A DNA stretch of 17,944 nt from Fomitopsis serialis (GCF_022376445.1 NW_025955624.1:1-17944), one strand, 5' to 3'. Positions 1-10,364 are shown, counted from the stretch's first letter. Made by a program: numbers and translations. Notes: generated from the sequence alone by a model not told the origin.

Positions 1-630
1 TCTCCTCGTCCTCCTGAGTGAGCAATGGCCCTGAAGGGGATGAGCCGCTCGACCCGGATGCCGGGGAAGTGTCCATGGCAGTCTCTCCCGTAGCAGGGGA
101 TGCTGCTCGTCAGAGACGCTGCCTGGAGCGTCCGGAGTGCCTCCTCCAGTTTGTTGCCGCGTTCGCGTAGGCGCTCGATCTTCTTGTGCAGTCCTCCGCG
201 TCCGCTAGCGCGAGGCTGCATAGTTTCAGCCGTCATCCTCAGCGACATAGGAACGGAACATTCGTACCGGCTCCCCTTGCCTGTCGTCAACGAGCCTGTT
301 GCACAAGACGTCATGACAGGCGGACGAAGAACGGACACAGCATACGCACCCTCCGGACAGATCGCAGAACATCCTCTCTTCACGCATGTTTCGCATGGTA
401 CCTACTGCCCATTAGCCCGTACACACCACGCTCACGATCACAACGCACCTTGCGGTCGCATCTCAGCTTCAAGCTTGTCCGCCGACCACCAGTCAACTGT
501 TGAACATATACTGCGAGATGGCCACCGCCACTTACCGGCGGCACTCGGCACACGAGACTGGGACACGACCCGGGCGGCGTCGCTGCTTGGGCTCTCCATT
601 AGCTGTCTTGTCTTTCTCGGCGGGTGCCAT
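1..630 (-). CDS. Zn2Cys6 transcription factor, 5' part, apparently frameshifted
   Basis: Fungal zinc-binuclear-cluster DNA-binding regulator, nuclear; target genes cannot be inferred. The start at 630 has a strong context (ACC before ATG, G after). Exons: 630-536, 473-449, 401-350, 295-268, then 215 (or 204) to the left edge; introns are 47-62 bp. The spliced N-terminus gives a basic RRRPGRVPVS arm and then a complete cluster C-x2-C-x6-C-x5-C-x2-C-x8-C (CAEC, LRCDRK, VPCETC, SAIC), followed by GSLTTGKGSR. Next comes a coiled-coil stretch (HKKIERLRERGNKLEEAL, about 191-134), then SDEQHPLLRE and MDTSPASG...QEDEE. These conserved pieces lie in three different frames, each step equal to one missing base. 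Reading straight on from the acceptor at 216 meets TGA at 112-110. An alternative acceptor (AG at 206-205) keeps one frame open but loses the later conserved frames. The gene may therefore be decayed, or this stretch has read errors. The 3' part is outside the window. Confidence 0.8.
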
Positions 631-811
631 GGTACGGCGGGAGGGTAGTCTCCAGCTGTGTCGACGCGTGAGTTGGCGGTGGGCGTCGTCAGCAAGAGGA
701 GAGGTGCGCTCGCGCAAGAGCCGGGCGGCTAGATGGAATTGTTGCTGAATCAGCCTGGCTGGATCCAAGGCTGGATCGAACATCTGGCGCTCATGATCTC
801 AGTGGCGATGC

Positions 812-831
812 CTGTGAGACGCTGTGAGACG
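812..831. repeat. Perfect 10-bp tandem duplication
   Basis: CTGTGAGACG occurs twice back to back (812-821 and 822-831), about 180-200 bp upstream of the start codon of the zinc-cluster gene. It could be a paired regulatory site or simple slippage. Confidence 0.6.
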
Positions 832-1911
832 GTAGACACGTCTTCGAAGTTGATCGCGTTTGGGTTGAGAACGTACTTGGAGTGATGACCCTGGCAAAGG
901 AGTCCGAGTCTGCCTTCAACAGCGTGTAATGGTACTAGTGCTACCAATGACCGCAAAGTGAAGGGCCTTCGTGCAGTCGACCTCATTGAGAGCAGAAATC
1001 TGGGCGTCGTGCCGTCCCGGTTTCATGACCCAGCAAACAGTTACAGTGGTTTCCTTGGACCTTCCGGAGATGAGACTACCACGCACGCCTCCGCTCTGTT
1101 TTCCATTCTGGCCTACGCAGCCCATATCCTGCAGCTGTCTTCCAGATATATAGAGCATGTGGAACTACTTCCAGGGCCCTGTTGGGGTGCGCCACGATCA
1201 TATATAATGCTCTTGATGCTGATGCTGTTCGACAGTGTCAGCGAGTTGCAATGATCGACAGACGCGCGAGTACTATACCGGTCATACGCCGCACGTGATC
1301 GTGTCTGGAAACGCACCACTCTATTACCCAGTAACGGCGCGAGTCCGCGACCTCGTTCGTCCTTCAGATTCCCTCTGCCTGACGCACATCTACCGTCATC
1401 ATTTGCTCTGCGACGGCTTTTGGCGTAATCAGGATGTGCTGGGCTACTGTTATGTTAGATGTTGTTCGGCGCCCGCACTAGGCCCGCGGCGGTCTGACTT
1501 GGGTTTCCAGCGCTACGATGGTGCCGTGTCCTCTAACCTTCTCTGCTTAGCCTCTTGACACAGACACTGAAGTTGCTTGACAGATACAGGCTCTTCATCT
1601 CCAGCCATGGCGTGCTATGGACAGCGGGCGCAGTACCGGCGTGGGCGAGCCAGCTGAGAAGACACGGAGGATCCTGGGTGCGCATGCTATACCCGAAGGA
1701 GGCGGGGGCAGCGCCCGCTGTGGTGGTCTTTGATACCCACCGCACTCTCGCTGCCCAGAATAGGAGCGGCGCTCCTTCCCGCACACGTCTCGCAGACCGA
1801 TAAGTGATCTTCCCCGCGGCCACCTGCCTCTTCGTCCAGCTCTTCGTCCAGCCTCTTCCCCGCCTCATGCCCTTCTCGAGCCACTCTTCCAATCCTCCCG
1901 AGGCAGCCATG

Positions 1912-1917
1912 TATAAG
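1912..1917 (+). promoter_or_regulatory. Probable TATA box of the DUF2235 gene
   Basis: TATAAG lies 97 bp upstream of the ATG at 2009 and is followed by a C/T-rich stretch, the usual look of a basidiomycete core promoter with a short leader. Transcription would start around 1940-1950; this position is inferred. Confidence 0.45.
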
Positions 1918-2008
1918 AAGCCGCAGCCCCGCCTTCCCACTCTTCGAAGCTCTGCCCTTCCTATCTCCCCAATCTCCGCACCCTCATAGAGCCTCAGTGA
2001 CCTCCGCC

Positions 2009-4102
2009 ATGTCCGACGCGTGCTCACTGTCACCCAGCTCGAGCAATGGCGACCTCCCTTCGACCTTCAACAACGACTGGGATGTCATCCCGCCCACCTC
2101 GAAACGGTTACCACGGACGCTCGTCCTCTGTTTTGATGGCACCGGTGATCAGTTCGATACCGACGTACGTCAAGATAACTCTGGGCCGGAAGCATGCTCA
2201 CATGCGATCGCTAGAACTCCAATGTCATCTTGTTCTTCTCTATGCTCATGAAAGACAACCCAGAGGAGCAAATGGTTTACTATCAGGTATCGTGGCGTTT
2301 CCCCATGTGGTGTCTCTATTGAACTGACAAGTACGATTCGCTTGTGTCATGCATTATGCTACTCTTCGCAATGTATGCTGTACATCCCAGTCCGGCATCG
2401 GCACCTACACCATCCCGCAAATCGCAACGCCTCTATATGCTGGTGTCTCAAAAGCGCTCGACGAGATGATTGCCTGGAACCTCAATGCGCATGTTATGGG
2501 TAAGCCATCTGCTACTTGTACTCGTTCAGGAAAGTTGACAGAGCCTTCAGGTGGCTACGAATTTCTCATGTCGAATTGTGCGTTGAGTCTTTACAGCACG
2601 GCGCGTTCGATATAGTAACTGTGAATCCTCACGTAGATCGTGCCGGGGACAAAATCTGCCTCTTTGGGTTCTCGCGGGGCGCATATACCGCCCGAGCCTT
2701 GGCTGGTATGATCCACAAAGTGAGCGAACGTGTAGAACGTCAGTGTGCGACGAGAATGCTGATCGAGGCGCCCTCTCCCAGGTCGGCCTCCTACCAAGAT
2801 CAAACCATCAGCAAGTCCCTTTCGCGTACCACATGTTCACGCGCGACGACGACTGGGGCTGGACGCAGTCCGGCGAATTCAAGAAAACGTTCTCGATGGA
2901 CGTCGATATCGAGTTCATCGGCGTCTGGTACGTCTTTTGTCGGCGAGTATCCCCGGCGCCATCCCAATGCTGACCGACAATCCTTGCAGGGACACCGTCT
3001 GCTCCGTCGGGCTGATCCCGCACACGCTCCCCTTCACCTCCTCGAACAGCGCCATCAAGACCTTCCGGCACGCGCTCTCGCTCGACGAGCACCGCGCGAA
3101 ATTCAAGGCGAACCATTACCAGTTCCCGACGGACAAAGAGCTGAAGCGCGGCGTGCAGCCGGGCGAGATGCCTAAGGCGGGGTGGCGCGGCACGGGCTCG
3201 GGCAAGGATGGTAAAGAGAGCAGGGGGAGCCACGGGCGCACGAACAGCCAGGAGCAGGAGGAGATGCGGCACGAGCAGGAGTTCTCTGCGGCCGACGGGC
3301 ATCATGGCAAGACGAACGTGAAGGAGGTGTGGTTCGCGGGCTGCCACTGCGGTGAGTCTGCCTCATCCTCCATGATCATTTGCGAGCGAGCCAGGCGCTG
3401 ACGATACCGTCCGACAGACGTCGGTGGGGGGTCCGTGTCGAACACGAGCAGGCACAACCTCGCGCGTATCCCGCTGCGGTGGATGATCCGCGAGTGCTTC
3501 CTCACCAACAGCGGCGTGCGCTTTCACGCGCCGCTCCTCCGTAAAGTCGGGCTCGACCCCGCCGCGCTCCTCGCCAATGCGAAGCGCCCGCCCGCCATCT
3601 ACGCCGACGACCCGCATGCCCCGCGGCCGGAGGACTGCACAAGGCAGCCGGAGGACGGCACAGGGCGGCCGGGGCACGCACGCGCCCGCTCGGACGCGAC
3701 GCTGGTGAATGGAGGCACCGGCAGGCCGCTCAGCGAGGAGGAGGAGGATGTGATCGACGCGCTGTGCCCGATCTATGACGAGCTGAAGATCGCGCCCTGG
3801 TGGTGGTCGCTCGAGATCATCCCGCTCGCGCACCGCACGCGGGACAAGAAGGGCAATCGGGTCGAGGAAATGAGGTGGGTCGCGTTCCGCGATGCGCTGA
3901 TGTGTGTGCGCTGACGAGGGCGGTGCGCAGGGTGAACTGGGGCAAGGGCCGCGAGGTGCCCGACGAGGAGGGGATGCCGTTCTTGGTGCACAGGAGCGTC
4001 GAGATCCGGATGAAGGCGAGCAAGAGCGGCCAGCTGGAGGGCGGAGAGTACAAGCCGAACGCGATCTTTGGTCCCGAGCAGAAGATGATCTTCGTCGACT
4101 GA
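2009..4102 (+). CDS. DUF2235 domain protein (alpha/beta-hydrolase fold, Tle1-like)
   Basis: Spliced product 527 aa from nine exons: 2009-2164, 2215-2286, 2391-2499, 2551-2577, 2637-2719, 2782-2927, 2990-3351, 3418-3874, 3931-4102; introns 50-104 bp, all GT...AG. Family marks appear in order: LVLCFDGTGDQFD (residues 38-50), SGIGTYT (from 77), GFSRGAYTARALAG (132-145) with the nucleophile elbow G-F-S-R-G (Ser134), GVWDTV (about 196-201), GCHCDVGGG (315-323), and a W-rich C-terminal part. The family belongs to the alpha/beta-hydrolases and includes bacterial type VI phospholipase effectors; the substrate of fungal members is unknown. By analogy Ser134 with Asp199 and His317 are candidate catalytic residues (inference). 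There is no signal peptide or membrane segment, so it is probably cytosolic. Low-complexity charged inserts lie at about residues 245-305 and 380-425. The start at 2009 is the first ATG in frame and sits 97 bp after a TATA box. Its head-to-head neighbour is the zinc-cluster regulator. Confidence 0.93.
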
Positions 4103-4367
4103 AGACGGGGCCACTGCGGATCTTGGTGACGACTACCTTATTACTTATTGGATGTGTTCCTGTCTTTTTCTTGTAGCGACTAACACTAGCTGTAGGCATA
4201 GCTGTACGCAGCGCTGTAATCAATACGCAAGGCTTGGTCCCGGATCTATGGTGCATGTTCGATTGTGCCGTTCTACCGGCCCAGCATCCCGCGTCCGTGG
4301 CCCCGAGTCGGGCACCCAGGGTCCCCAGGCTACCGCTCTGGATCTGTCGGTGGCTGAACCTACGTTC

Positions 4368-4383
4368 TACCTTTACCTTTACC
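4368..4383. repeat. Short tandem TTTACC-type repeat
   Basis: TACCTTTACCTTTACC holds about two and two-thirds copies of a 6-bp unit in the gene-poor region. It is not the telomeric TTAGGG unit and is probably simple-sequence slippage. Confidence 0.5.
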
Positions 4384-5882
4384 AATTGGATGTCGGCCCA
4401 CTGACCGATATGAGTCGAAGGACACATCGCGGGCCCCGACTGTAGTCCACGAGGCTGACGTCGAGACCGAGCGGTTTGAACGGACAGGTTGATAATTGCA
4501 AAGGGCGTCGCGCTTCAGGGCTTCAAGCTCAAGCTTTGCTTCCTTTCCTTTGAAATCCCTGCTTATTACAGTTCGCTGCCTCATGAGTGTCAACATGAGA
4601 TCGCAGCACTGATGACGGTAGTGTCCGGGGCCTGGGGCACTTGCAGATATAGCCATGGCGATTCTTTGGTGGATTCATGGCCCGGTGCTGCGCCTGTGGA
4701 GACAAAGGCTCATGCTTGTTGAACGTCTTCAATATGTAACGTTTGAACGTTGGCGGCATGCTGTCGAGGTTGGAAAAAGGCGCGTGAGTAGGTTCCAGGG
4801 ATGATCATGACAACTAACGGGCCACATACGAAGAGTACCGGCGAGGCCAGCCAGACCAAGGTTTGTGCGGTAGTAGTTCAATGAAGTCAACGCCGTTGAC
4901 CTGCAGATGCGTGCCAGCTGAGTGTGGACCGCTCCAAGTTCAGGGGCCTAACACCCTCAGCCTGCGCTCGTGTACGGATTTGGAGGGCACCAATTCTCGA
5001 CTGTCGACTGCCCTAGTGCATGCCGGTGCGTTGATTGTAAGCTGAGGGAGACTCAACCGAGGAGGGTCCGAGAACTCAAGTTACCAGTACGGCACCTACC
5101 AATTCCGCAACATCTCCAAAAACGGAAGTCTTCTGCGTCTATATGCTCCTTTACCAGGAAGACAAGAACCAAGAAGACAAGGTGATTAGGTTCGAGCAAA
5201 CTTCGGCAACAACTGCCAATGGCCTGTCCGTGCCAACAGTCACATTCATTTCCCAACATCTTTGCATCATCATCCGGGGGGAGCAGGGCCTCTCTTGGGC
5301 ATCTCTGCTATCTTTCGGGCCCGGTGCTTGCCTTGCCAGCGGCTGCTGGCGCTCTGACGAATTGACTTGGTCTGTCACAATGTTCTCCGTACTTCAAGCG
5401 TCGAGACGACTCCGAGGAGGGTCCTCCACGACACGCTATTATTTCGTCACCGTATCTCGGTTGTATCACTCCTACTGTGCCAGAGGGTACACCAAGCAGG
5501 ACGGCGACAGACAATGACAGTCATTCGGAGGGACTGGTCAAACGCGGAGAAGTTGGCAATGACGGCCCCCTGTCGGAACACGGCCTCTAGCTGGCTTTCG
5601 GGAACCAACTGCGATAAGGTGCGGGACACTGCGGGTGAGCCGACTTTGCTCTGACAAGTCTTCCCAGCGTTCCATTGAAGCGCAGATAGAGAGACTTTCG
5701 CCCATGAAATGGACCCTGGGCCTCATAATGGTATGGCACGGCCTGGTCCGACGTAGACGCTTGTTCGTAGGTAAGGTACCGGTGTGTGCTCTGCCACGAT
5801 CGTACTACTTGTCAATGAAGCTCACTGTCGCTTGAAAGTCAAACCTAGTCAGGACCCGGCGATCATGGCATCACGGACCAGT

Positions 5883-5898
5883 AGCAGCTGCAGCTGCT
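5883..5898. repeat. Perfect 16-bp palindrome
   Basis: AGCAGCTGCAGCTGCT equals its own reverse complement and contains two CAGCTG E-box cores. It lies in non-genic DNA, so no function is implied. Confidence 0.5.
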
Positions 5899-6956
5899 TG
5901 ACGATGGCTTGCACAACCCATGCAACAAGTTCGGTGCCGCGCTGGCAGCTCATCGCGTCGACGTCGGTGGTATCTTGCATGCTGGCATGGCAGCCCCGGG
6001 AAAACTGCCGTTCGGACGTATTCACACAGATCAGTTTCCTGTGTTCGTCCGACGATAAGATTCTGGCATCGCTTACGGACTGTATGTATGGTATGTGTTG
6101 CATGAGGGCTGAGGATATTCTCCCGTGGCTGTTCGGTCTGCAGCTGCCAGCGCCACACGGTGACGCAGCGCCTGCCCTGTGCCTCCTGGCCGATTACATA
6201 TACTGCGGTGCGCAGCACAGTCAAGCTCCATGGTTTGCGATGAGACATGGGTGGACCTTGACACACCCCGTCTGGTTGCGTGTAAAACAGGTACGTCAAA
6301 TGACATGCCTCACAAGTAACACTTGCAACCAGTGGGCACGACTAATACTCGTGGATACTGCCGGGAACCCTCAGATCCCAACCATTCCTCCACTACCTAT
6401 ATTGAGCGCTTCTCTCGTTCCACTCTATCTGCGTTCGATGCTTCGGGTGCGGAGCCTTTGACGAGGCGCTGAGCTCGTGTGAGTGGTACGATCGATCGTT
6501 GACTTTTTGAGGTTAACTGACACTCGTCCATCGCAGTGCGTCCCTCCGTGATGTCACGACGGACTAGGATAATTGCGACCTTCCCACTCTCGACATCGAG
6601 GAGTGTGACCTGGACATGGGCACCTTCTCAAATACCCGTCCACCGTGCGAAGAGTCGCCAGGCGACTAAAGCGGCGATTCCGGAAGCAGTTTTTGGGATA
6701 GCCCAAGATGCGAAGGAGTTCGCGTCGCTCTCTGAATTCAGTCGGGTATTTATTCACCGTGCTCGCGCGCCGCAGCGGCCACTGCCAGGGTGTATGTCAT
6801 CCTCCGTTGTCATGAAGGATGTCCGACTATCCGGCGGTGAAGTTTATAGGCAGCTCCACCACTGTTGCCGCGCGGCCTCCTGCCGCTGTCGCAGCATATC
6901 GACCTGGCCAGGTACCATCTAGCCTGCGCGCCGCAAACCCCTCCTACCTCCGCGTG

Positions 6957-6992
6957 TGAGCCCAATCAATACGTCGGCACATAGTGGGCTCA
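6957..6992 (+). promoter_or_regulatory. CCAAT box and inverted repeat upstream of the P450 gene
   Basis: An 8-bp inverted repeat, TGAGCCCA (6957-6964) and TGGGCTCA (6985-6992), brackets a 20-bp spacer about 95-130 bp upstream of the P450 start codon. A CCAAT pentamer (6962-6966) overlaps the left arm, and an A/T-rich ACATAAAG (6997-7004) follows as a possible weak TATA element. The position fits a promoter; binding by a CCAAT complex is inference. Confidence 0.4.
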
Positions 6993-7084
6993 TTGTACAT
7001 AAAGCCTGAGGACGCACCCTTTGAACGGACGCCAAGGCAGCATTCCTTGCTCATCCGCCCATTTTGAGTCAGATCGACACCACC

Positions 7085-9154
7085 ATGTATGAACGAGAGA
7101 TCGTCTATGCGTTGATTCTCGCAGCTGCACTCCTCCTCGTGCGGAGGAGGATGAATCCGGTTGGTTCTCAGTATGACATCCGCTACTTTGCTCACCTGGT
7201 TCATAGCTCTACCGCATACCAGCTGTGGGGCCTTCCGCACCCATCCTGTCCTATTGGGGCGCGTTGAAATTCTTCGTTAATGCACGTGAGATGCTGCAGG
7301 AAGGCTACACCAAGGTACGCCAAACGCTGCTTCGAATGTGTTATTGATTTCAATCCAAGATCCTTCGTGATGTATAGTACAGAGGCTCGGTGTTCAGAGT
7401 GCCGCTATTGGATCGCTGGGTTGTGGTGGTCAGCGGCGCTGCTATGAACGAGGAACTGCGGAAGTTCCCTGACGACCAGATGTCTTTCATAGACGCCGCC
7501 GAAGAAGTAGGTCTTTCATATGTTGACTACGCCGTGCGTATCCATGTACTGAAAATGAATTCTGAACATGAATTGTGCGCGTATAGCTCGTACAGGCGAA
7601 GTACACAATTGCCAAGGAAATCCATGAGAACCCGATACACATCCCGGTCATTCGCGGACCTTTCACCCGCAACTTGGGTGCCCTCATGCCAGATGTTGCG
7701 GATGAAGTTGCGTCAGCAGTCCAAGAGGCTATTCCTGACACAGGAGATGGTGCGTTTCGCCGGTCTCGCATTGTGAAGTCTACTCAGCGACCGTTTCAGA
7801 GTGGGTCGGTGTCGTCGCATTACCTGCCATGACACGTGTCGTCTGTCGGGCGAGCAACCGAGTCTTCATCGGTCTTCCTATGTGTGAGCATAGCACCCGG
7901 CACGACGAGCCCCATGTTTTGATATACTGCCCCAGGCCGGAACCCAGAATACCTAGAGATTGTCTTGAACTACACCAAAGATGTCGCTAAGGGTCGTTTC
8001 ATCATGACCCTCACGCCGATCCTATTCAAGTCGTAAGTCGTACTCGATATAACACAGCACTCAAGTGGAGACTGACTGTTTGGACAGTATCGTGGGCCAT
8101 TTACTGCCTTGGTCTAAGAATGCCCTCAAGAAGTTCTCCGTGCTAGTGAGACCTGTAGTCGACGAGACGTGCCGGCAGTTCGATCATCACGGAAAGGAAT
8201 GGGAAGACAAACCTGTAAGTGCTTTGCACAAGGGGATCCTGTCTTTGACTGATTGATTCGTCCACGCCGACCAAAGAAAAACCTACTGACCTGGTTAACG
8301 GAAGAAGCCAAAACTACTGGCCACCGGCCCGAGATCGTCGTCTCCGCTCTGCTGTCGAGCAACTTTGTCGCCATACACACATCGTCTATCGTACGTATAC
8401 CTCCACTTCCGCGGGACACTTGCTCATATTCCTGATAGAGTGTGACGCATGCCCTGTATCACATCGCTGCCTGTCCCGAGTTCATCCCACCGCTCCGCGA
8501 AGAGATCGAGACAGCAATCAAGAAACATGGCTGGGGTAAACAGGCCATTGGTGAGATGTGGAAACTGGACAGCTTCATGCGAGAGTCCCAGCGCGTCAAC
8601 GGCACGAGCGGCGGTACGCTTCGACCAGCAGTCTTAGATCCGAGTCGGCAGTTGTCGCTGATGGACGTCTCACAGTGTCTGTCATCCGCAAGGCCGTCGT
8701 CGACCTCAGGCTGGCCGACGGGACCGTGATACCCGCGGGCACACTACTCGGTGCAGCCGCGGACGCGACGCACTGTGACGACGAGAACTACGATGACGCT
8801 GGCGTGTTCAACCCGTTCCGCTTCTCCGACATGAGGCAGGAGGAGAGCGAGCGCATCAAGCACCAATTCGTGAGCACGTCGCCGGAGTACGTGCCCTTCG
8901 GTCATGGCAAGCATGCCTGGTACGTCGTCCATGTTTCTCAGGCGAAGGAATCCTCGCTGAATGTAAAGCACAGCCCTGGCCGCTTCTTCGCGGGTAACGA
9001 GTTGAAGACAATCATCGCACACCTTGTCTTGAACTACGACATGAAGTTTGAGGACGACGGGCCCCGCCCGCCGAACAAGTGGTTTGCGGCCGCCGTTATT
9101 CCTGATAGGAGTGCTAAGGTTTACTTCCGCAAGAGACAAACGGGCAGTGTATAG
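7085..9154 (+). CDS. Cytochrome P450 monooxygenase
   Basis: Eleven exons give 498 aa, the normal length of a fungal class II P450: 7085-7159, 7207-7314, 7378-7506, 7587-7749, 7800-7883, 7936-8032, 8088-8214, 8277-8390, 8439-8613, 8676-8919, 8974-9154. Introns are 47-80 bp; the first has a weak donor (GTTGGT). The enzyme would use haem, O2 and electrons from P450 reductase at the ER. Visible marks: hydrophobic N-terminal anchor (about residues 6-20) followed by RRRM; proline hinge IPAVGPSAP; I-helix FVAIHTSS (291-298); K-helix E-S-Q-R (348-351); F-N-P-F-R-F (402-407); haem loop FGHGKHACPG with Cys439 as ligand. The Cys codon is split by the last intron. The overall pattern resembles the large agaricomycete group often annotated as ent-kaurene-oxidase-like; the substrate cannot be told. 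ATG 7085 has a good context (CACC) and places the anchor at the very N-terminus. No terpene or polyketide synthase lies nearby. Confidence 0.95.
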
Positions 9155-9632
9155 ACCGCGTGGCCTATCACACTCCGTTGTCTCAGCTACCATGTCTCCT
9201 GTCGTGATTGTGCTGTTGAGATCGGGCGTGATTGACGCATTCATACGCTGTACAAGGTTTTAGACATGCAAAGCCGATTAGACCTGTAGTTTAGAGTTTT
9301 ATACGGTAATGCACGTGTGAAAGGGTTTCTGGAGGGTATGATTGATGCTGTGGAAACATAATGACACGGGCAGTGGAAAGACAGGCGACGTTCGACACAG
9401 ATGTCGACGTACGACTCGTCGAGGATTTGGAGAGAATGGCTGTGGGTCCCAAAAATACATCCGTTGTGATTTGTTATTGCGCGCCTAATGCGCTTACTAG
9501 CGCTACAAACTACTGCAGTCGAGTTCTGGTATCATAGTCAACAGTCGAGATGGTATCGTATGCGTTGGCCCGCAATGCAAACGTGTCATAAGACCCGAGA
9601 GAAAGGCACAGAGTTTCTCGAGTAGACAGCAA
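9155..9632. other. Convergent intergenic region
   Basis: This region lies between the 3' ends of the P450 gene (plus) and the conserved hypothetical (minus). It holds A/T-richer stretches expected of 3' untranslated regions, but no canonical AATAAA signal and no gene. Confidence 0.5.
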
Positions 9633-10364
9633 TCAGAAACCTCCCAAGCATCCCTCATCCAAGTCCGGAGCGAACGTCACGTTCCTCTTCAGATGCGGCC
9701 TGACTCCATCCGGTTTCTCCTTCCGCCGCCTCAGCGAACGCGGGGGTGGGCGATGCCCAGCGTTGGTAGGCACGTCGCACTTGCCCGCAAGTGGAGGCGC
9801 AGAGAACGCAGGCTTCGCGTGGATGGCAATGGAAGCAGCGGCCATCGCGCTGGGATCCGGAGGCGTCTCGACGAGGTCATCGGACTCATCCGAAGGAGAT
9901 AAGTCCGGAACAAGGATGGGTAGGGAAGCGTTGTCGGACGTTGTGGTGGGAACCTCGAGCGGTTCCGGGGAGCAGGCTTCGAATGCGCGCGGGTGGAAGT
10001 AGCTTCCCATCACGTCCCCCGGTGAATCGTCGTCGCGCGTACGACTGGAGCTCCGGCTGCGCGAACGGCCCCGTCGTTCGCTGTCGAAGTCCGCTGGAGG
10101 CGAATAAAATGTTCGCTCTCCGCGCTTCGGCAGGAGGCAGCCATTGGGAGAGACGAGGATCGGTGCGCGGTCGTAGGTGTTAGGCGAGTGAGTGAAGCGC
10201 AGCGACGTCATGTGGGGTGTGGGCGGGAAGTGGACGTGAGGCGAGAGTATGTAGTCGCACGTCGTGAAGGGGAGCTCGTCGACGTCCACTAGAGGGGCTG
10301 GGCACGAGTCTCGTTTGAGAATCGGGCGCGCTCGAAAGCGCGGAGAGGTCATCGTAGTCGCCAT
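9633..10364 (-). CDS. Conserved hypothetical protein, disordered, RS-like tract
   Basis: Intronless frame of 243 aa from the ATG at 10364. Upstream codons stay open to 10538, but that stretch looks like leader, and MATTMTSPRF starts the region that resembles other agaricomycete hypothetical proteins as I remember them. It has no enzymatic domain, signal peptide or membrane helix. From the N-terminus: basic RARPILKRD, a block containing VHFPPTP and then THSPNTYDRAPILVSPNGC (about residues 43-70), an RS-like tract RRGRSRSRSSSRTR (about 93-106), a motif SYFHPRAFEACSPEPL, an acidic Ser/Pro-rich stretch (PDLSPSDESDDL), and a basic C-terminus ending KRNVTFAPDLDEGCLGGF. R-N-V-T-F fits the RVxF consensus for protein phosphatase 1 docking (inference). 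Many SP and TP sites suggest phosphorylation. It may be a regulatory adaptor; the function is unknown. Confidence 0.8.
   Translation of the reverse strand: MATTMTSPRFRARPILKRDSCPAPLVDVDELPFTTCDYILSPHVHFPPTPHMTSLRFTHSPNTYDRAPILVSPNGCLLPKRGERTFYSPPADFDSERRGRSRSRSSSRTRDDDSPGDVMGSYFHPRAFEACSPEPLEVPTTTSDNASLPILVPDLSPSDESDDLVETPPDPSAMAAASIAIHAKPAFSAPPLAGKCDVPTNAGHRPPPRSLRRRKEKPDGVRPHLKRNVTFAPDLDEGCLGGF

Larger units (their letters stand above)
631..2008. other. Intergenic region between two divergent genes
   Basis: About 1.4 kb separates the start of the zinc-cluster regulator (minus) from the DUF2235 gene (plus). I recognise no gene here. A minus-strand open frame at 986-750 encodes 78 aa with a protein-like middle (around NPNAINFEDVS) but has no family I can name. 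The long minus-strand frame at 2033-1533 lies antisense to the leader of the DUF2235 gene and is probably a shadow. A pyrimidine-rich stretch at about 1920-1985 looks like a fungal 5' leader. Confidence 0.5.
4103..7084. other. Gene-poor region with possible coding relics
   Basis: Nearly 3 kb with no gene I can support. Frames are short and none shows a recognisable domain. A few stretches read like protein but end in stops and lack a consistent exon chain: plus-strand residues around HNPCNKFGAALAAHRV (about 5894-6060), a segment reading PVGTTNTRGYCREPSDP (6331-6460, stop TGA), and LPTLDIEECDLDMGTF (about 6580-6670, stop TAA). An intron-like GTGAGT...CGCAG lies at about 6480-6537. They may be remnants of a dead gene or element; no terminal repeats or transposase motifs are visible. 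Confidence 0.4.

Noticed and set aside
1533..2033. 166-aa minus-strand open frame
   Set aside because: It is antisense to the TATA box and leader of the DUF2235 gene, is composed of Arg/Gly/Ala-rich shadow sequence, and has no recognisable domain.
3363..4427. 354-aa minus-strand open frame
   Set aside because: It is the antisense shadow of GC-rich DUF2235 exons; its Arg/Pro/Ser-rich composition is typical of such shadows.
5188..5204. GGTTCGAGC string resembling a tRNA T-loop
   Set aside because: The flanking bases do not form a 5-bp stem and no cloverleaf can be drawn.
5316..5350. SFGPGACLASG, resembling a P450 haem loop
   Set aside because: It lacks the conserved arginine spacing, and no ExxR, F-x-P-x-R-F or following helix is found around it.
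6488..6499. 12-bp palindrome ACGATCGATCGT
   Set aside because: Short GATC-type palindromes are expected by chance in several kilobases; no partner site or gene is attached to it.
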